A stretch of DNA of 64,000 nucleotides. It comes from Lineus longissimus (Eukaryota; Nemertea; Pilidiophora; Heteronemertea; Lineidae). The stretch lies in contig NC_088308.1 in the NCBI RefSeq assembly GCF_910592395.1, positions 13,099,001-13,163,000 on the forward strand. Direction: 5' to 3'. Both the position numbers and the translations under genes were made by a program. The notes beneath the pieces are model-generated. The model worked only from the letters and a program-made list of their open reading frames with translations. It searched no databases and was not told the origin of the DNA. Shown here one piece after another: positions 17,457-25,424 of this stretch; within the stretch, counting starts at the first letter, position 1, and every line of letters starts with the position of its first letter.

Positions 17457-18224
17457 TTAATTAAGTAGAAGGATATCGTTAAATTCTGGGTTATCCCAAA
17501 AATACTTGTTTGTTATCCTTCTCCACTCGTTTATCACGTTTTGGTCTCGATAGTCAAACCAGTTTTCATTACGCTTATTGACCATAAAGTTAAATGAGCG
17601 GCACAATTGATCCTTAAATAGTGTGTAGTCTACTGTAGCACTCTTCTGCCTGTTTTGTGTTTTAGACATTGGTCGAATGTTAAACCAAGCAAAGCACAGT
17701 TCAGGTTTATCTTTGAATTCCTTGATTGGTAAGACATGATCCAACTCTTCTTCTACTATTCGAACTCTGTTCTCGGGACTTTGTCCTATTGGAGATAGAC
17801 TCCTCTGGTACTCTAACCACTGTGAGAAGAAACTGTCTGTACATCCTAGATTGAATGATGAATTACCAGTCAGACTTCGTCTTGAGAGCATAGCTCGAGT
17901 CGGACTTCGTCCTGAGAGCAGAGCTCGAGTACACTCTCCCTTAGAAATGTGGTTAAGACCAACCCTAATTTTGTGTCTGTCTCTATTACCATTTTGGTCA
18001 AGGTAATCCTTTTTGTAATATGAATTAAAACATGATCTACAGTTACCTCTATTTCCATCTTTACCGAATTCACCATCACTTAGTAATTTAACTTCTCCAC
18101 ATTTACCGCATTTCTTGGTTAACGTGGAACCACATAATTTACAGTAATCAAGTAGTTTATTACGTCTGTTCTTTCCAAATTCACTTTCAAGTTTTGTTAC
18201 ATCGCACTTACATAGGCCCTGAAA
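17457..18224 (-). CDS. HNH endonuclease with zinc ribbons and three hairpin inserts
   Basis: The open frame has no clear ATG at its start. N-terminal zinc ribbons (YCKLCG; KKCGKCGEVK with GNCRSCFNSYY) precede a variable linker and the HNH core EELDHVLPIKEF, with CFAWFNIRPM and QNRQKSA, a layout known from phage HNH nucleases. Two tandem hairpin units add TRALLSGRSP and TRAMLSRRSL in the linker, and a degenerate one adds GQSPENRVR just before the core. A relative is in P3b (52842-53426). It may be a homing-type or host-antagonistic nuclease carried as cargo, or take part in element processing; context does not decide. Translation may depend on the overlapping 46-aa frame upstream. Confidence 0.8.
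   Translation of the reverse strand, partial: FQGLCKCDVTKLESEFGKNRRNKLLDYCKLCGSTLTKKCGKCGEVKLLSDGEFGKDGNRGNCRSCFNSYYKKDYLDQNGNRDRHKIRVGLNHISKGECTRALLSGRSPTRAMLSRRSLTGNSSFNLGCTDSFFSQWLEYQRSLSPIGQSPENRVRIVEEELDHVLPIKEFKDKPELCFAWFNIRPMSKTQNRQKSATVDYTLFKDQLCRSFNFMVNKRNENWFDYRDQNVINEWRRITNKYFWDNPEFNDILLLN
17761..17788 (+). repeat. degenerate hairpin unit in HNH gene
   Basis: GAAC-TCT-GTTC and GGAC-TTT-GTCC; read on the minus strand as GQSPENRVR immediately upstream of the HNH motif. Confidence 0.75.
17868..17930 (+). repeat. two tandem hairpin units sharing AGT
   Basis: Units 17868-17900 (stem AGAC-TTC-GTCT) and 17898-17930 (GGAC-TTC-GTCC; GAGC-AGA-GCTC) overlap by three bases and are both open on the minus strand. 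Confidence 0.9.
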
Positions 18225-18348
18225 CTACTGGTTGATACTGATTAACAGGATACTGATAAACAGGATACTGATAAACAGGATACTGATTAACAGGATACTG
18301 ATAAACATTGACAGTACCATAGTTAACGTTAAATATCTGTCCTTCCAT
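18208..18348 (-). CDS. 46-aa peptide with YQYPV/N repeats
   Basis: ATG at 18348 opens MEGQIFNVNYGTVNVYQYP, then four near-identical YQYPV/N repeats from a 15-bp tandem DNA repeat (about 18236-18310), ending PVVSGPM. Its ATGTAA end overlaps the beginning of the HNH frame in a different phase, so a frameshift, or coupled translation, could link the two. No homologue is seen elsewhere in the window. It may be an N-terminal extension of the HNH protein. Confidence 0.4.
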   Translation of the reverse strand: MEGQIFNVNYGTVNVYQYPVNQYPVYQYPVYQYPVNQYQPVVSGPM

Positions 18349-18425
18349 TTCTAGCTTGATTTAAAGGATAAAAATATTTTAAATTATGTTTTTTTTAGTC
18401 TTTTAGGCTTTTAGACTTTTAGGAT

Positions 18426-19521
18426 TTAGACTTTTAGGCTTTTTATTCCTGAAATTGGTAACCATTCATTGAATTTATCACTGTATCCCTTCCACTTCAC
18501 TAATCCGTATTTTTTACCTTTACTGGTCTTGTACCTCAAGATTTTCTCTATCTTGTACTCTAGCTGGTCAGGATTAGGAACATAACTCAATTCCTCTTCA
18601 TAGAAATATCCTTGAATTTCCTCTTTATGATAATCTTCAAGTTTGTAGACGATAGGGTGAGTGAAGATGATCTGTTTGATTTGGACTACTTCCTCAGTGA
18701 AGTTGGGCATGTAACCTTTACCGAAAATGGACTTGTACTTTGAAATTCTTACACTGTCACCTACTTTGTACTTTGGATCACCAAAGGTTTCTTTGAGGTG
18801 AAGACCGTAAAGATTGTACCACACAGCTCCTTCGTTTTCCATCTTTCTGGCGTCTACAGGTTTCATACCTATTGATGAGTGAAATGTGTTGTTGTAGCCA
18901 CTGACCAAGTCATCCAGTACGTCGATCCACTTGTCTGTCTCCTTAGCAGTGAAATAACGCCACATTTTTTCTTTAAGAGTCCTGTTGAATATTTCTACTA
19001 CCGCTGCCTTCTTATCAGATTTTGTAGAGAATGTCATTTTCTGTTAAGAGTTCCTTGAAGTGTTTGTTGTAGAATTCTGTACCGTCATCAAACTGGATCT
19101 TTTCTGGTATCGCCACAACTGGTTTTGCTTCCTCAAATATCACTTTAAATGCATCTCTTATTTCTTCTCCCCTCTTACTCTTAACTGCTAGAGCCCAAGC
19201 ATAGCGACTGAATAGGTCAATTACTGTTAAAATGAATCTGAAACCTTTATTCTTACTCTCGAATTTCTGCAGGTCGGCTTGCCAATGTTGATCGATGTAC
19301 CATACCATTGTTTTCCTGAAGGTGAATTTCTTAATGGCCGGTTTGTGTAGTTGGTGAGTTGGTAGTGTTTCTAGAAATTCTTTCACTTCTTTTTTTTTAA
19401 TAAGTTTACCATCTTCCTTGACCTGTTTCCACATCTTACTCAAAGAACTGTAAGCCACGGGACTATCGGGGTTGTAGTACAAATCCCTTAGATACTGCTG
19501 TGTGTCATCCTTTACATCCAT
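18426..19521 (-). pseudogene. INT: Polinton integrase with chromodomain, one frameshift
   Basis: The first frame (19521-19015) has an N-terminal zinc-finger-like linker region and the catalytic core with WQADL (first Asp), VIDLFSRYAWAL and QFDDGTEFYN (second Asp). The second frame (19037-18426) has KAAVVEIFNRTLKEKMW (catalytic Glu), the VSGYNNTFHSS segment, an SH3-like region KVGDSVRISKYK and a C-terminal chromodomain (IEKILRYK, YGLVKWKGYSDKFNEW). A one-base change near 19028 separates the two. Total length about 365 residues is usual for the family. The enzyme inserts element DNA and makes 6-bp duplications; the chromodomain may steer it to histone marks. Divergent from the ATPase, with four bases between start codons. 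Confidence 0.93.
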
Positions 19522-19528
19522 TTAAATG
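19519..19528. promoter_or_regulatory. palindromic shared start CATTTAAATG
   Basis: The integrase (minus) and ATPase (plus) start codons sit on the two halves of one 10-bp palindrome, each preceded by TTAA. This leaves no room for separate leaders; see the TAAATG finding. Confidence 0.5.
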
Positions 19529-20101
19529 GGTGAAGTATTTATTTATGAGCCACATAACATGCTAATTTCTGGTGTCACCAATTGTGGTAAGACATATTTT
19601 GCCCTTGACCTCTTAGAAAAGGAGTATCGACACAAATTCCAAAACATAGTCATTTTCTGTCCAACATATTTCAACAATAAGACATATGACAGGAAATGGA
19701 TTTACCAAGACAAGAGCGTCTACATAGTTAATCCCGAAGCGGTGGCCAGTAATTTGGACCTTGTGCTTCAATTTGCTACTCTGACCTTTGCTGGTTCTAA
19801 CACATTATTCCTAATTGATGACTGTGCTAATTTGAGAGACACAAAAAAGAAGGTGTCCGAGTTATGTAATCTTGCCTTTTCTGGCAGGCACTACAATCTT
19901 ACTGTTTGGTTACTAGTTCAGAAGTACAATTCAGTTGTCAAGGACTACAGAGAGAACATAAGAATTTTAGTATTATTTTTTAATAAGGATGAATCAGCCA
20001 TGAAAGATGCCTTAGAAGAAAACAGTGTTATTCCTAAGGAGAAAAGACAGTACTACATAGAAGAACTTAAAATGAAAAAAAGGATCAAAACTGATCATTA
20101 G
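19526..20101 (+). CDS. ATP: genome-packaging ATPase (FtsK/HerA, A32-like)
   Basis: Walker A is GVTNCGKT (residues 16-23) and Walker B LFLIDD (94-99); a further conserved word, VQKYNSVVKDYRENIRI, follows. This is the ATPase that translocates DNA into capsids in Polintons and related viruses. The 191-codon length is slightly short: the copies in P3a and P4 end with KNR-SKLIL or KNKTAKLIL, whereas here the frame ends KKRIKTDH, so the last residues may be frameshifted. No hairpin unit inserted. Confidence 0.9.
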   Translation: MGEVFIYEPHNMLISGVTNCGKTYFALDLLEKEYRHKFQNIVIFCPTYFNNKTYDRKWIYQDKSVYIVNPEAVASNLDLVLQFATLTFAGSNTLFLIDDCANLRDTKKKVSELCNLAFSGRHYNLTVWLLVQKYNSVVKDYRENIRILVLFFNKDESAMKDALEENSVIPKEKRQYYIEELKMKKRIKTDH

Positions 20102-20143
20102 ACTACAACATCCATTTGGATTTACTCTTTCACATCAAAAATC

Positions 20144-20601
20144 TTAGTCCCGCTTCTCATCAATGGTCTTAGTCTTTCTAACCCTAGTAAAATAATAAAT
20201 TATTAATCCTAAACCACTAAGTACTAGGATAATCCATAGGTACTCGTATTTCTTCATTTCATCACTAGGTTGGTAATAATCACTTAATTGTGGTCTCTGA
20301 GGTAGTACTATAGTTCTATCGGGATGTAAATGATTGTAAACAGTAAGTGCTGAATCAGTATTGTTAAAATCAATAGAAGCGTCTCTTTCTCTCTTTAATT
20401 CAAGATTAACAAAGTCAATAGTACTCTTTCTATGCTCCTCCCATTCGGTTGAAGCTTTTTGTAATTGCTCCTGAGCCAAATCATGTCTTTTCACTTCAGC
20501 TTCATACAATTTTTATCTAGTGACTTGAAAAGGTAACCAGATCCAGTAAATGCTAATCCATTGATTATTGCAGATCCAAATAACATGCCAATGCCAGCCA
20601 T
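20144..20601 (-). pseudogene. small membrane protein (MAG family), frameshifted
   Basis: Starts TTAAATGGC with MAGIGMLFGSAIINGLAFTG, a glycine-rich hydrophobic N-terminus. The main part is in another phase from about 20509 (KRHDLAQEQLQKASTEWEEH, LNLELKRE-type helix), ending with PSDEMKKYEYLWIILVLSGL, a C-terminal membrane segment, and a basic tail. P3b has the same gene at 59331-59747 and P4 its last part. Two membrane segments around a helical middle suggest a structural or membrane role; function unknown. The frameshift lies near 20500-20515. Confidence 0.7.
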
Positions 20602-20622
20602 TTAATTTCAACGAATTTAATT

Positions 20623-21399
20623 TCAATGATGTGTCGGACTTTGTCCTGAGAGCATAGCTCGAGTTAATACCAATTGGTACTGTACATCATGACCATTAAG
20701 ATCGATGATGTCACCTTTTTCATCCGTTAAGCGAATATTCAGCTTATTGAATCTTGGTTTACAGGGAATTGCTATTGGTTTCTCAAAGGTGTATGCTATT
20801 AAATCCCCAAAATTAGCTTCTTTTATTGGTCTTGTGGTTAGCACATCAGATGTTTCACCATTACTTAATACACTATTAGATTCGATTATGTCACAGTGAA
20901 AAACAAAATGGTTAATTGGTCTAAAATTGATGGGTTTCTCGCTTACAACATCATCCTTACTTTTATTGTCTGCAGGGTAAGGCCATTCTGTTTTCATGCC
21001 AAATAACTCATTGCTTTTACCAATAAAATAGATCTGATAATGCACCTCATTTTTTCTCTTTAGGAAGTGTAAGATGGCCTTACCTGTTGGTTCTTCAAGG
21101 TCAAATCTGACAGCACCTCGACTCATACTATTTTCTTTCAACTTATCCGCAAATACTTTTGAAAAGCTCTGTAGGTCATAGAGACCATCTGGTAGCGTAA
21201 TCTCTGCCACATCAAACCCCTTAACTTTGATTCGGTTATTCTCCCTGGCCGCACTGATGTTGTAAAATGTACAAGGTATTACTGCAAAAGTTAAAGTGAT
21301 GCTACATGCATCTTGAATTTCAGTCTTGAGATTGACTGTTAAATCACTTGAACTCTGATCCGGGTAGTCGCTGGAATCGATGTTCATTACAGTTACCAT
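20623..21399 (-). CDS. penton-like minor capsid protein
   Basis: Starts at CTAAATGG. The 258-residue protein has conserved words IPCTFYNIS, LPDGLYDLQSFS, INFRPINHFVFHCDII and RFNKLNIRLTDEKGDIIDLNGHDVQYQL, as in the penton-like, single jelly-roll minor capsid protein of Polintons. It is expected to form the fivefold vertices. The P3a copy is at 35019-35732. The last residues TRAMLSGQSPTHH come from a hairpin unit, so the normal C-terminus after QLVL has been extended. Intact. Confidence 0.8.
   Translation of the reverse strand: MVTVMNIDSSDYPDQSSSDLTVNLKTEIQDACSITLTFAVIPCTFYNISAARENNRIKVKGFDVAEITLPDGLYDLQSFSKVFADKLKENSMSRGAVRFDLEEPTGKAILHFLKRKNEVHYQIYFIGKSNELFGMKTEWPYPADNKSKDDVVSEKPINFRPINHFVFHCDIIESNSVLSNGETSDVLTTRPIKEANFGDLIAYTFEKPIAIPCKPRFNKLNIRLTDEKGDIIDLNGHDVQYQLVLTRAMLSGQSPTHH
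20633..20664 (+). repeat. mini-hairpin unit at penton C-terminus
   Basis: GGAC-TTT-GTCC plus GAGC-ATA-GCTC; replaces or extends the C-terminus with TRAMLSGQSPT. Confidence 0.85.
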
Positions 21400-21456
21400 T
21401 TAGTTAAGTAAATTTTCGTTTTCAAATTTACCTTTTATCAAATAAGTAAATTATCC

Positions 21457-21693
21457 TTACTTCATAATATTTCTGGGTAGGATTCCTTGATCGTAAAGGT
21501 ACTCTAATGTTCCATTACTAATAGCTACAGTTCCTCCCAGTTTAAGAATTTCCTCTAGGTCGGCCTGACTTGGGGGACCGATATTGATTTTCAAGAACCT
21601 TTTCAGTAACATAGAGTAACCAATTGTTGTTGATGCCAACAGTAAACTTTGATACAGTGTATTTATGATATCTTTCTTTCCAGGTGTATTCAT
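21457..21693 (-). CDS. 78-aa conserved membrane protein
   Basis: Starts at TTAAATG. Reads KKDIINTLYQSLLLASTTIGY (a probable membrane segment), LKRFLKINIGPPSQADLEEI, then TVAISNGTLEYLYDQGIL. Present in all Polinton copies here (4021-4253, 31963-32073, 60361-60576), adjacent to the capsid or ATPase gene. Small size, a membrane segment and strong conservation suggest a virion or membrane accessory protein; function unknown. Confidence 0.75.
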   Translation of the reverse strand: MNTPGKKDIINTLYQSLLLASTTIGYSMLLKRFLKINIGPPSQADLEEILKLGGTVAISNGTLEYLYDQGILPRNIMK

Positions 21694-21720
21694 TTAATTA
21701 GGATGAAAATCTAATGTTGT

Positions 21721-21822
21721 AGCGGACTTTGTTCTTGCAGCACCTTAGTGCTGGAGCGAACTTTGTTCTTGCAACACCTTAGTGTTGGAGCGAACTTTGT
21801 TCTTGCAACACCTTAGTGTTGT
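21721..21822 (+). repeat. 34-bp hairpin unit repeated three times
   Basis: Each unit holds GAAC-TTT-GTTC (first copy GGAC-TTT-GTTC) and CAACAC-CTTA-GTGTTG (first copy CAGCAC-CTTA-GTGCTG). The G-to-A change on one side of the second stem is matched on the other. The last codons and stop of the capsid gene lie in the third unit. Confidence 0.9.
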
Positions 21823-23066
21823 AGTGAAGCAATCTGAGAATTCTGGATGTTTACCTGGGCATCAGAAACCACGAATATGTGCATTTTGTATGGTCCCTTT
21901 CCAGATTTCTTTGTAATAGATTGAATACCATCTTTTGTGTTCTGGAGCTTCTTTCCTGATCCGTGTAGACGATTGTCTTCAGAAGTTCTCAGGTCCAACC
22001 ATAAACCATAGTGATTAGAATCACCATAGTATTTCTCCATTGTCATGTTACAGTCATGAGTTTTCTTCAAATCTTCAGACATGAAGTGTTTCTTGATCTC
22101 CTCCCATTGATCCATCATTCTCATTCCTTCTGGGAACACCTGATTGGCAACACCCTCAATTGTGATTTGTACTTTACTTATGTTAGGGTTTTCAAACTTC
22201 TCTGAATCTCTAGCTCCATCTACATAGTCAGACACAAATAATAACAATAATCCTTTAATTGATTTTCTTGGAAAGTTGATGTTCTCATTAATCAGTGTTT
22301 CATTAGCAGTAACATTAACTGTTTTAAAATGGTCTACCCAATCATAAAATATCGAGAAACCAGAGTTGTACTTGTTGCTCAGTTGATTTGCAATCATCTT
22401 ATTAGTAACCGTGTCGTATTCAAAACTGATATTTTCAAGTTTGTAGCCCATACTAGCTGTGGTTGTGGTGACTATGATTTCCTCCTTTGGTGCTAAAGTT
22501 ATTTCAATAATCACATCTTCTTGAATTGGAAACTTGTAAAATGGAGCATGATGGTGAAATAATTCAAAATCTAATGGTATTTTGTACTTGTTATCAAACA
22601 CTTCCTTTAGTGTCTTTTCATTAGCTGTTTCACCAGTGACATCAGCTTCAGCTACTCCCGATCTTAATTCTCTAAGATTTTCTGATTGAATACCCTGAAA
22701 AACTCTATCATTTCTTTCTTCTCCAGTTAGCCACAGATCTTTAAATGTAGAAAAATGGCTGTATTCGTCAAGGTCAAATATCTGCTCTGTTCTCCACTTA
22801 ACCACCATCTTTGAGATTAGATTTCTACCAAGATTATTTACAACACTATTTTTAGAATCACCAGAAATGGTTACATCAGCAGACAAATAAAGAGACCTGG
22901 GTACAAAAAATGTATTTTCTCTTAAAGCAGGTATTCTAACATACAAAGTTTCTTTGGGATTAGCAGAAGAGGGATTATGAGTAATGATGTGATGCTGCCT
23001 CTCAGCTTTCAAACCGAGTGGAATTCTATGTGATCTATCTGTATTTAATAAATATCCAGTGGCCAT
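21813..23066 (-). CDS. major capsid protein (double jelly-roll type)
   Basis: The start MATGYLLNTDRSHRIPLGLK at 23066 is preferred over an in-frame ATG 13 codons upstream, because this is the conserved beginning. It continues with VNNLGRNLISKMVVKW, STFKDLWLTGEERNDRVF, a DWVDHFKT region, LRTSEDNRLHGSGKKL and the C-terminus VNIQNSQIASLQH. This matches the roughly 400-residue Polinton capsid protein often annotated in invertebrates as F54H12.2-like. It should assemble the icosahedral shell with the penton-like protein. Intact 417 residues, no insert inside, but the stop lies in a hairpin repeat. Jelly-roll folds are inferred from the family, not seen directly. Confidence 0.85.
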   Translation of the reverse strand: MATGYLLNTDRSHRIPLGLKAERQHHIITHNPSSANPKETLYVRIPALRENTFFVPRSLYLSADVTISGDSKNSVVNNLGRNLISKMVVKWRTEQIFDLDEYSHFSTFKDLWLTGEERNDRVFQGIQSENLRELRSGVAEADVTGETANEKTLKEVFDNKYKIPLDFELFHHHAPFYKFPIQEDVIIEITLAPKEEIIVTTTTASMGYKLENISFEYDTVTNKMIANQLSNKYNSGFSIFYDWVDHFKTVNVTANETLINENINFPRKSIKGLLLLFVSDYVDGARDSEKFENPNISKVQITIEGVANQVFPEGMRMMDQWEEIKKHFMSEDLKKTHDCNMTMEKYYGDSNHYGLWLDLRTSEDNRLHGSGKKLQNTKDGIQSITKKSGKGPYKMHIFVVSDAQVNIQNSQIASLQH

Positions 23067-23783
23067 TTTGTATTTATTTACTCGTAAAATTAATAATAGT
23101 TCCATCCAAGAGCAGGCCTCTAAAAAACACTTGCATTGACTACCAGTAGTTCAAAATTCCCGGCCATGACGTCATCACCTAGCTCACATATCATTAGGGA
23201 AAGCACTTGGATATCTCTCATTTCGCCATACTAGCTAGCGAGACTTTTACAATGTTGTTTTTGCCTGTTTTACCGGCCAAAAATGCTTCGATGCTTACAT
23301 TTCTGCTCTTAATAGCTTGTAGAGAATATTCCTAAAATATTAATCTGCGTGTCTAGTAGTTATGCTTGGCTTAACACACTAAATATCCCGGTTTCAACTT
23401 GTAAACAAAACCGCGTCAATATGGCCGTGTTACCGTGGTTGACTTTTGAATTAAAACAACGCTATTACTCGCTGTAATTGCATGATTAAAAAGTTATTAG
23501 TTCACCTAAAATGTGTAAATTAAGAGACAGGCCATTGGTAAACTTTATCTTAACATAAAACGCTATTTTCTGTGATGTAAACAACGCCATGCATTATTCT
23601 GTGTACTGACGGACCAGTCCACTTTTCTAGAGGTGTGTTGGCTTGATCATGCACATACACTCTAGGTAGCATGCAGTCAATACGTGTCAAGCCAAATCTA
23701 TGCCAAGGCCTTTGATTGGCTGCCAAAGTGTAACGATTTGATTGGCTGCATACAAGCCTTAATTAACATACATACACGTTATT

Positions 23784-24030
23784 ACCCATAATTCCTGTCA
23801 TCTTAGCAACGGACATGCGCAAACGATCACAGTTTGTTTTGATAGCAACGGGCAAACCAGTGTTTGCTCGTTGTACAATGACAACAATCTCAACTTCCTT
23901 GGCAACTGTCATTACCCATAATTCCTGTCATGTTCATTACCCATAATTCCTGTCATCTTAGCAACGGACAATGTTTTGATAGCAACGGGCAAACCAGTGT
24001 TTGCTCGTTGTACAATGACAACAATCACAA
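23784..24030. repeat. tandem duplication of about 100 bp
   Basis: The word CATTACCCATAATTCCTGTC occurs at about 23784, 23910 and 23936. The segment through TTGATAGCAACGGGCAAACC and GCTCGTTGTACAATGACAAC is present twice (ending near 23891 and 24024). Confidence 0.8.
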
Positions 24031-24133
24031 CAGTAAGCTGTCATCCTTGGCAACCGATTGTCAGCGACATCTTTCATTGTAACATGTAACTAAACAACCG
24101 ACGCAGTAAACAAGCTTGGCATAGGCCAGTCAT

Positions 24134-24222
24134 ATGTTGTCTTCACCGGGAAACGAACCCACGCCAAAACATAAACTCATGTGTGGAAGCTCTATGCTTT
24201 ACACACTCGGCTATTGAACTTT
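24134..24222 (-). ncRNA. tRNA-like sequence (pol III box A/B)
   Basis: On the minus strand TAGCCGAGTGTG resembles box A, and GGGTTCGTTTCC, about 55 bases further, resembles box B. Stems are imperfect, so a decayed tRNA or the head of a tRNA-derived SINE is more likely than a working tRNA. Confidence 0.3.
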
Positions 24223-24313
24223 CTACTAGATCAATGACATTTATGCCTATTTAAAGTAACATCTGTTTAAGGTTACATCTGTTTAACATTAATTACGTCA
24301 GTGCTGCCATCTG

Positions 24314-24537
24314 TTTACTTGAATTTTTCCTTGAATTTTGGATAATGAAGACAGTAAAAAGGCCATTTATTTTAAGGAATTAACCCATTGAGCTGTTGTA
24401 TTCCCTAAGTAATATATATATGAGGTGGCTGGTTCTTAGGGGTTTCTAAGCTAATTTGAGGCAAAAAGGCCTGTAAGGGATTTTGTCAAAATAGCTTCAA
24501 AATACCTACATTCCTATCACCTCATATATATATTACT
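24314..24537 (-). repeat. P2 right terminal inverted repeat
   Basis: Inverse of 9399-9622 with two mismatches by eye; the inner fold-back copy of the terminal 20-mer lies at 24408-24427. Confidence 0.97.
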
Positions 24538-24543
24538 GACACA
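24538..24543. repeat. target-site duplication, right (GACACA)
   Basis: Same six bases as 9393-9398. Confidence 0.95.
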
Positions 24544-25424
24544 CACGTGCCAAATGTGAGATATAAATCAGCCTCGTCCCAAGTCATGCACCTTCGTCAA
24601 TTCCTGACGCAACGTTGGATATAGTTGACCACCCAAATATCACGATATCTCGAGGGAGGCACGTACATAGGCTCAGACATAAATAATGCCTATTATTTCA
24701 TACTAGCAAAATACCCACCCGATGGGTGGGTCTGTGGAGGGTGGCAAGTCGGGTGACTATGAGCAGCACTATGCTATTCTATTCTGATCGCTGTAGGGGG
24801 GCCTAGGTACAATGGCATGAATGGCAGGCCTGAAAAAGGGAAACAATGGCAAATGAGGAGTTTGTGGAATTTAAAAAAAAAGAATGGAACAGCCTCCCTA
24901 AGATGGAGCACTAAGAACCATCCATCGATGCATCCAGCACAAAAGCACATCTAAACTTCCACAGGTCACAGTTAAGATGTACCCATCATGATTACACCAC
25001 ATTTACCCCATCCCAGGCACAGAAATAAGGATGTAGGCTACATGTAGTAGGGCCTATCCAGAAGTATTAAGGTAGCAGGAAGGGTTGGGCGTTTGTGGTT
25101 TCTGAGTCTGAGGGGGTTGGTGTCTGTTGACTGTGCTTTAAGAGAGACTAGGCATGGCGCCAGTCTCTCTTAAAGCACAGTCAACAGGCATTTGGTCTCA
25201 GTATTTGGGTTTTGATTGCCATGACTGTACCCCTGTAAAAGTCAGAGGAGGAGAAGTTTGGAATGATGAAAGCATTGAAGAAGAAGAAATGTTATTATTG
25301 AGGAAAGCAAAATTTATTATGAGACTAGAAGGCAGTGTCCTGACTTGATTATTTTGAAAATGGCGGTCTGAACACATTAAAAGGTGGAACATGGCATTTT
25401 ATCGACTTTGAAGTGCTCCGCAGT
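24544..25424. other. non-coding host DNA with hairpins
   Basis: No gene. Contains ACCCACCC-GAT-GGGTGGGT at 24713-24731 and the long palindrome at 25124-25187. Confidence 0.5.
25124..25187. repeat. 26-bp perfect inverted repeat, 12-nt loop
   Basis: Arms 25124-25149 and 25162-25187 are exact complements (TTGACTGTGCTTTAAGAGAG in the left arm). A second copy of the loop and right arm lies at 25503-25540. Confidence 0.9.

Larger units (their letters stand above)
23067..24313. other. P2 non-coding right arm
   Basis: About 1.2 kb between the capsid start and the right terminal repeat. It has no gene but contains a tandem duplication and a tRNA-like sequence. It may hold regulatory or replication signals, or be a foreign insertion. 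Confidence 0.5.
9399..24537. mobile_element. P2: complete-ended Polinton/Maverick, 15.1 kb
   Basis: Bounded by 224-bp inverted repeats starting AG and ending CT, and flanked by GACACA on both sides. It encodes the Polinton hallmark set: protein-primed DNA polymerase (C-terminal part), retroviral-type integrase with chromodomain, packaging ATPase, major capsid and penton-like proteins, and a set of short unknown genes. The left half is transcribed rightward. The right half is mostly transcribed leftward, with the ATPase as an exception. By eye the terminal repeats differ at only two positions, so the insertion is recent on an evolutionary scale, yet several genes are frameshifted. The polymerase lacks its N-terminal half and no adenain-type protease was recognised, so it is probably non-autonomous. 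Confidence 0.97.

Noticed and set aside
10812-20664. CRISPR array or attachment-site array
   Set aside because: Units are dispersed over 10 kb, in both orientations and inside genes, with no regular spacers.
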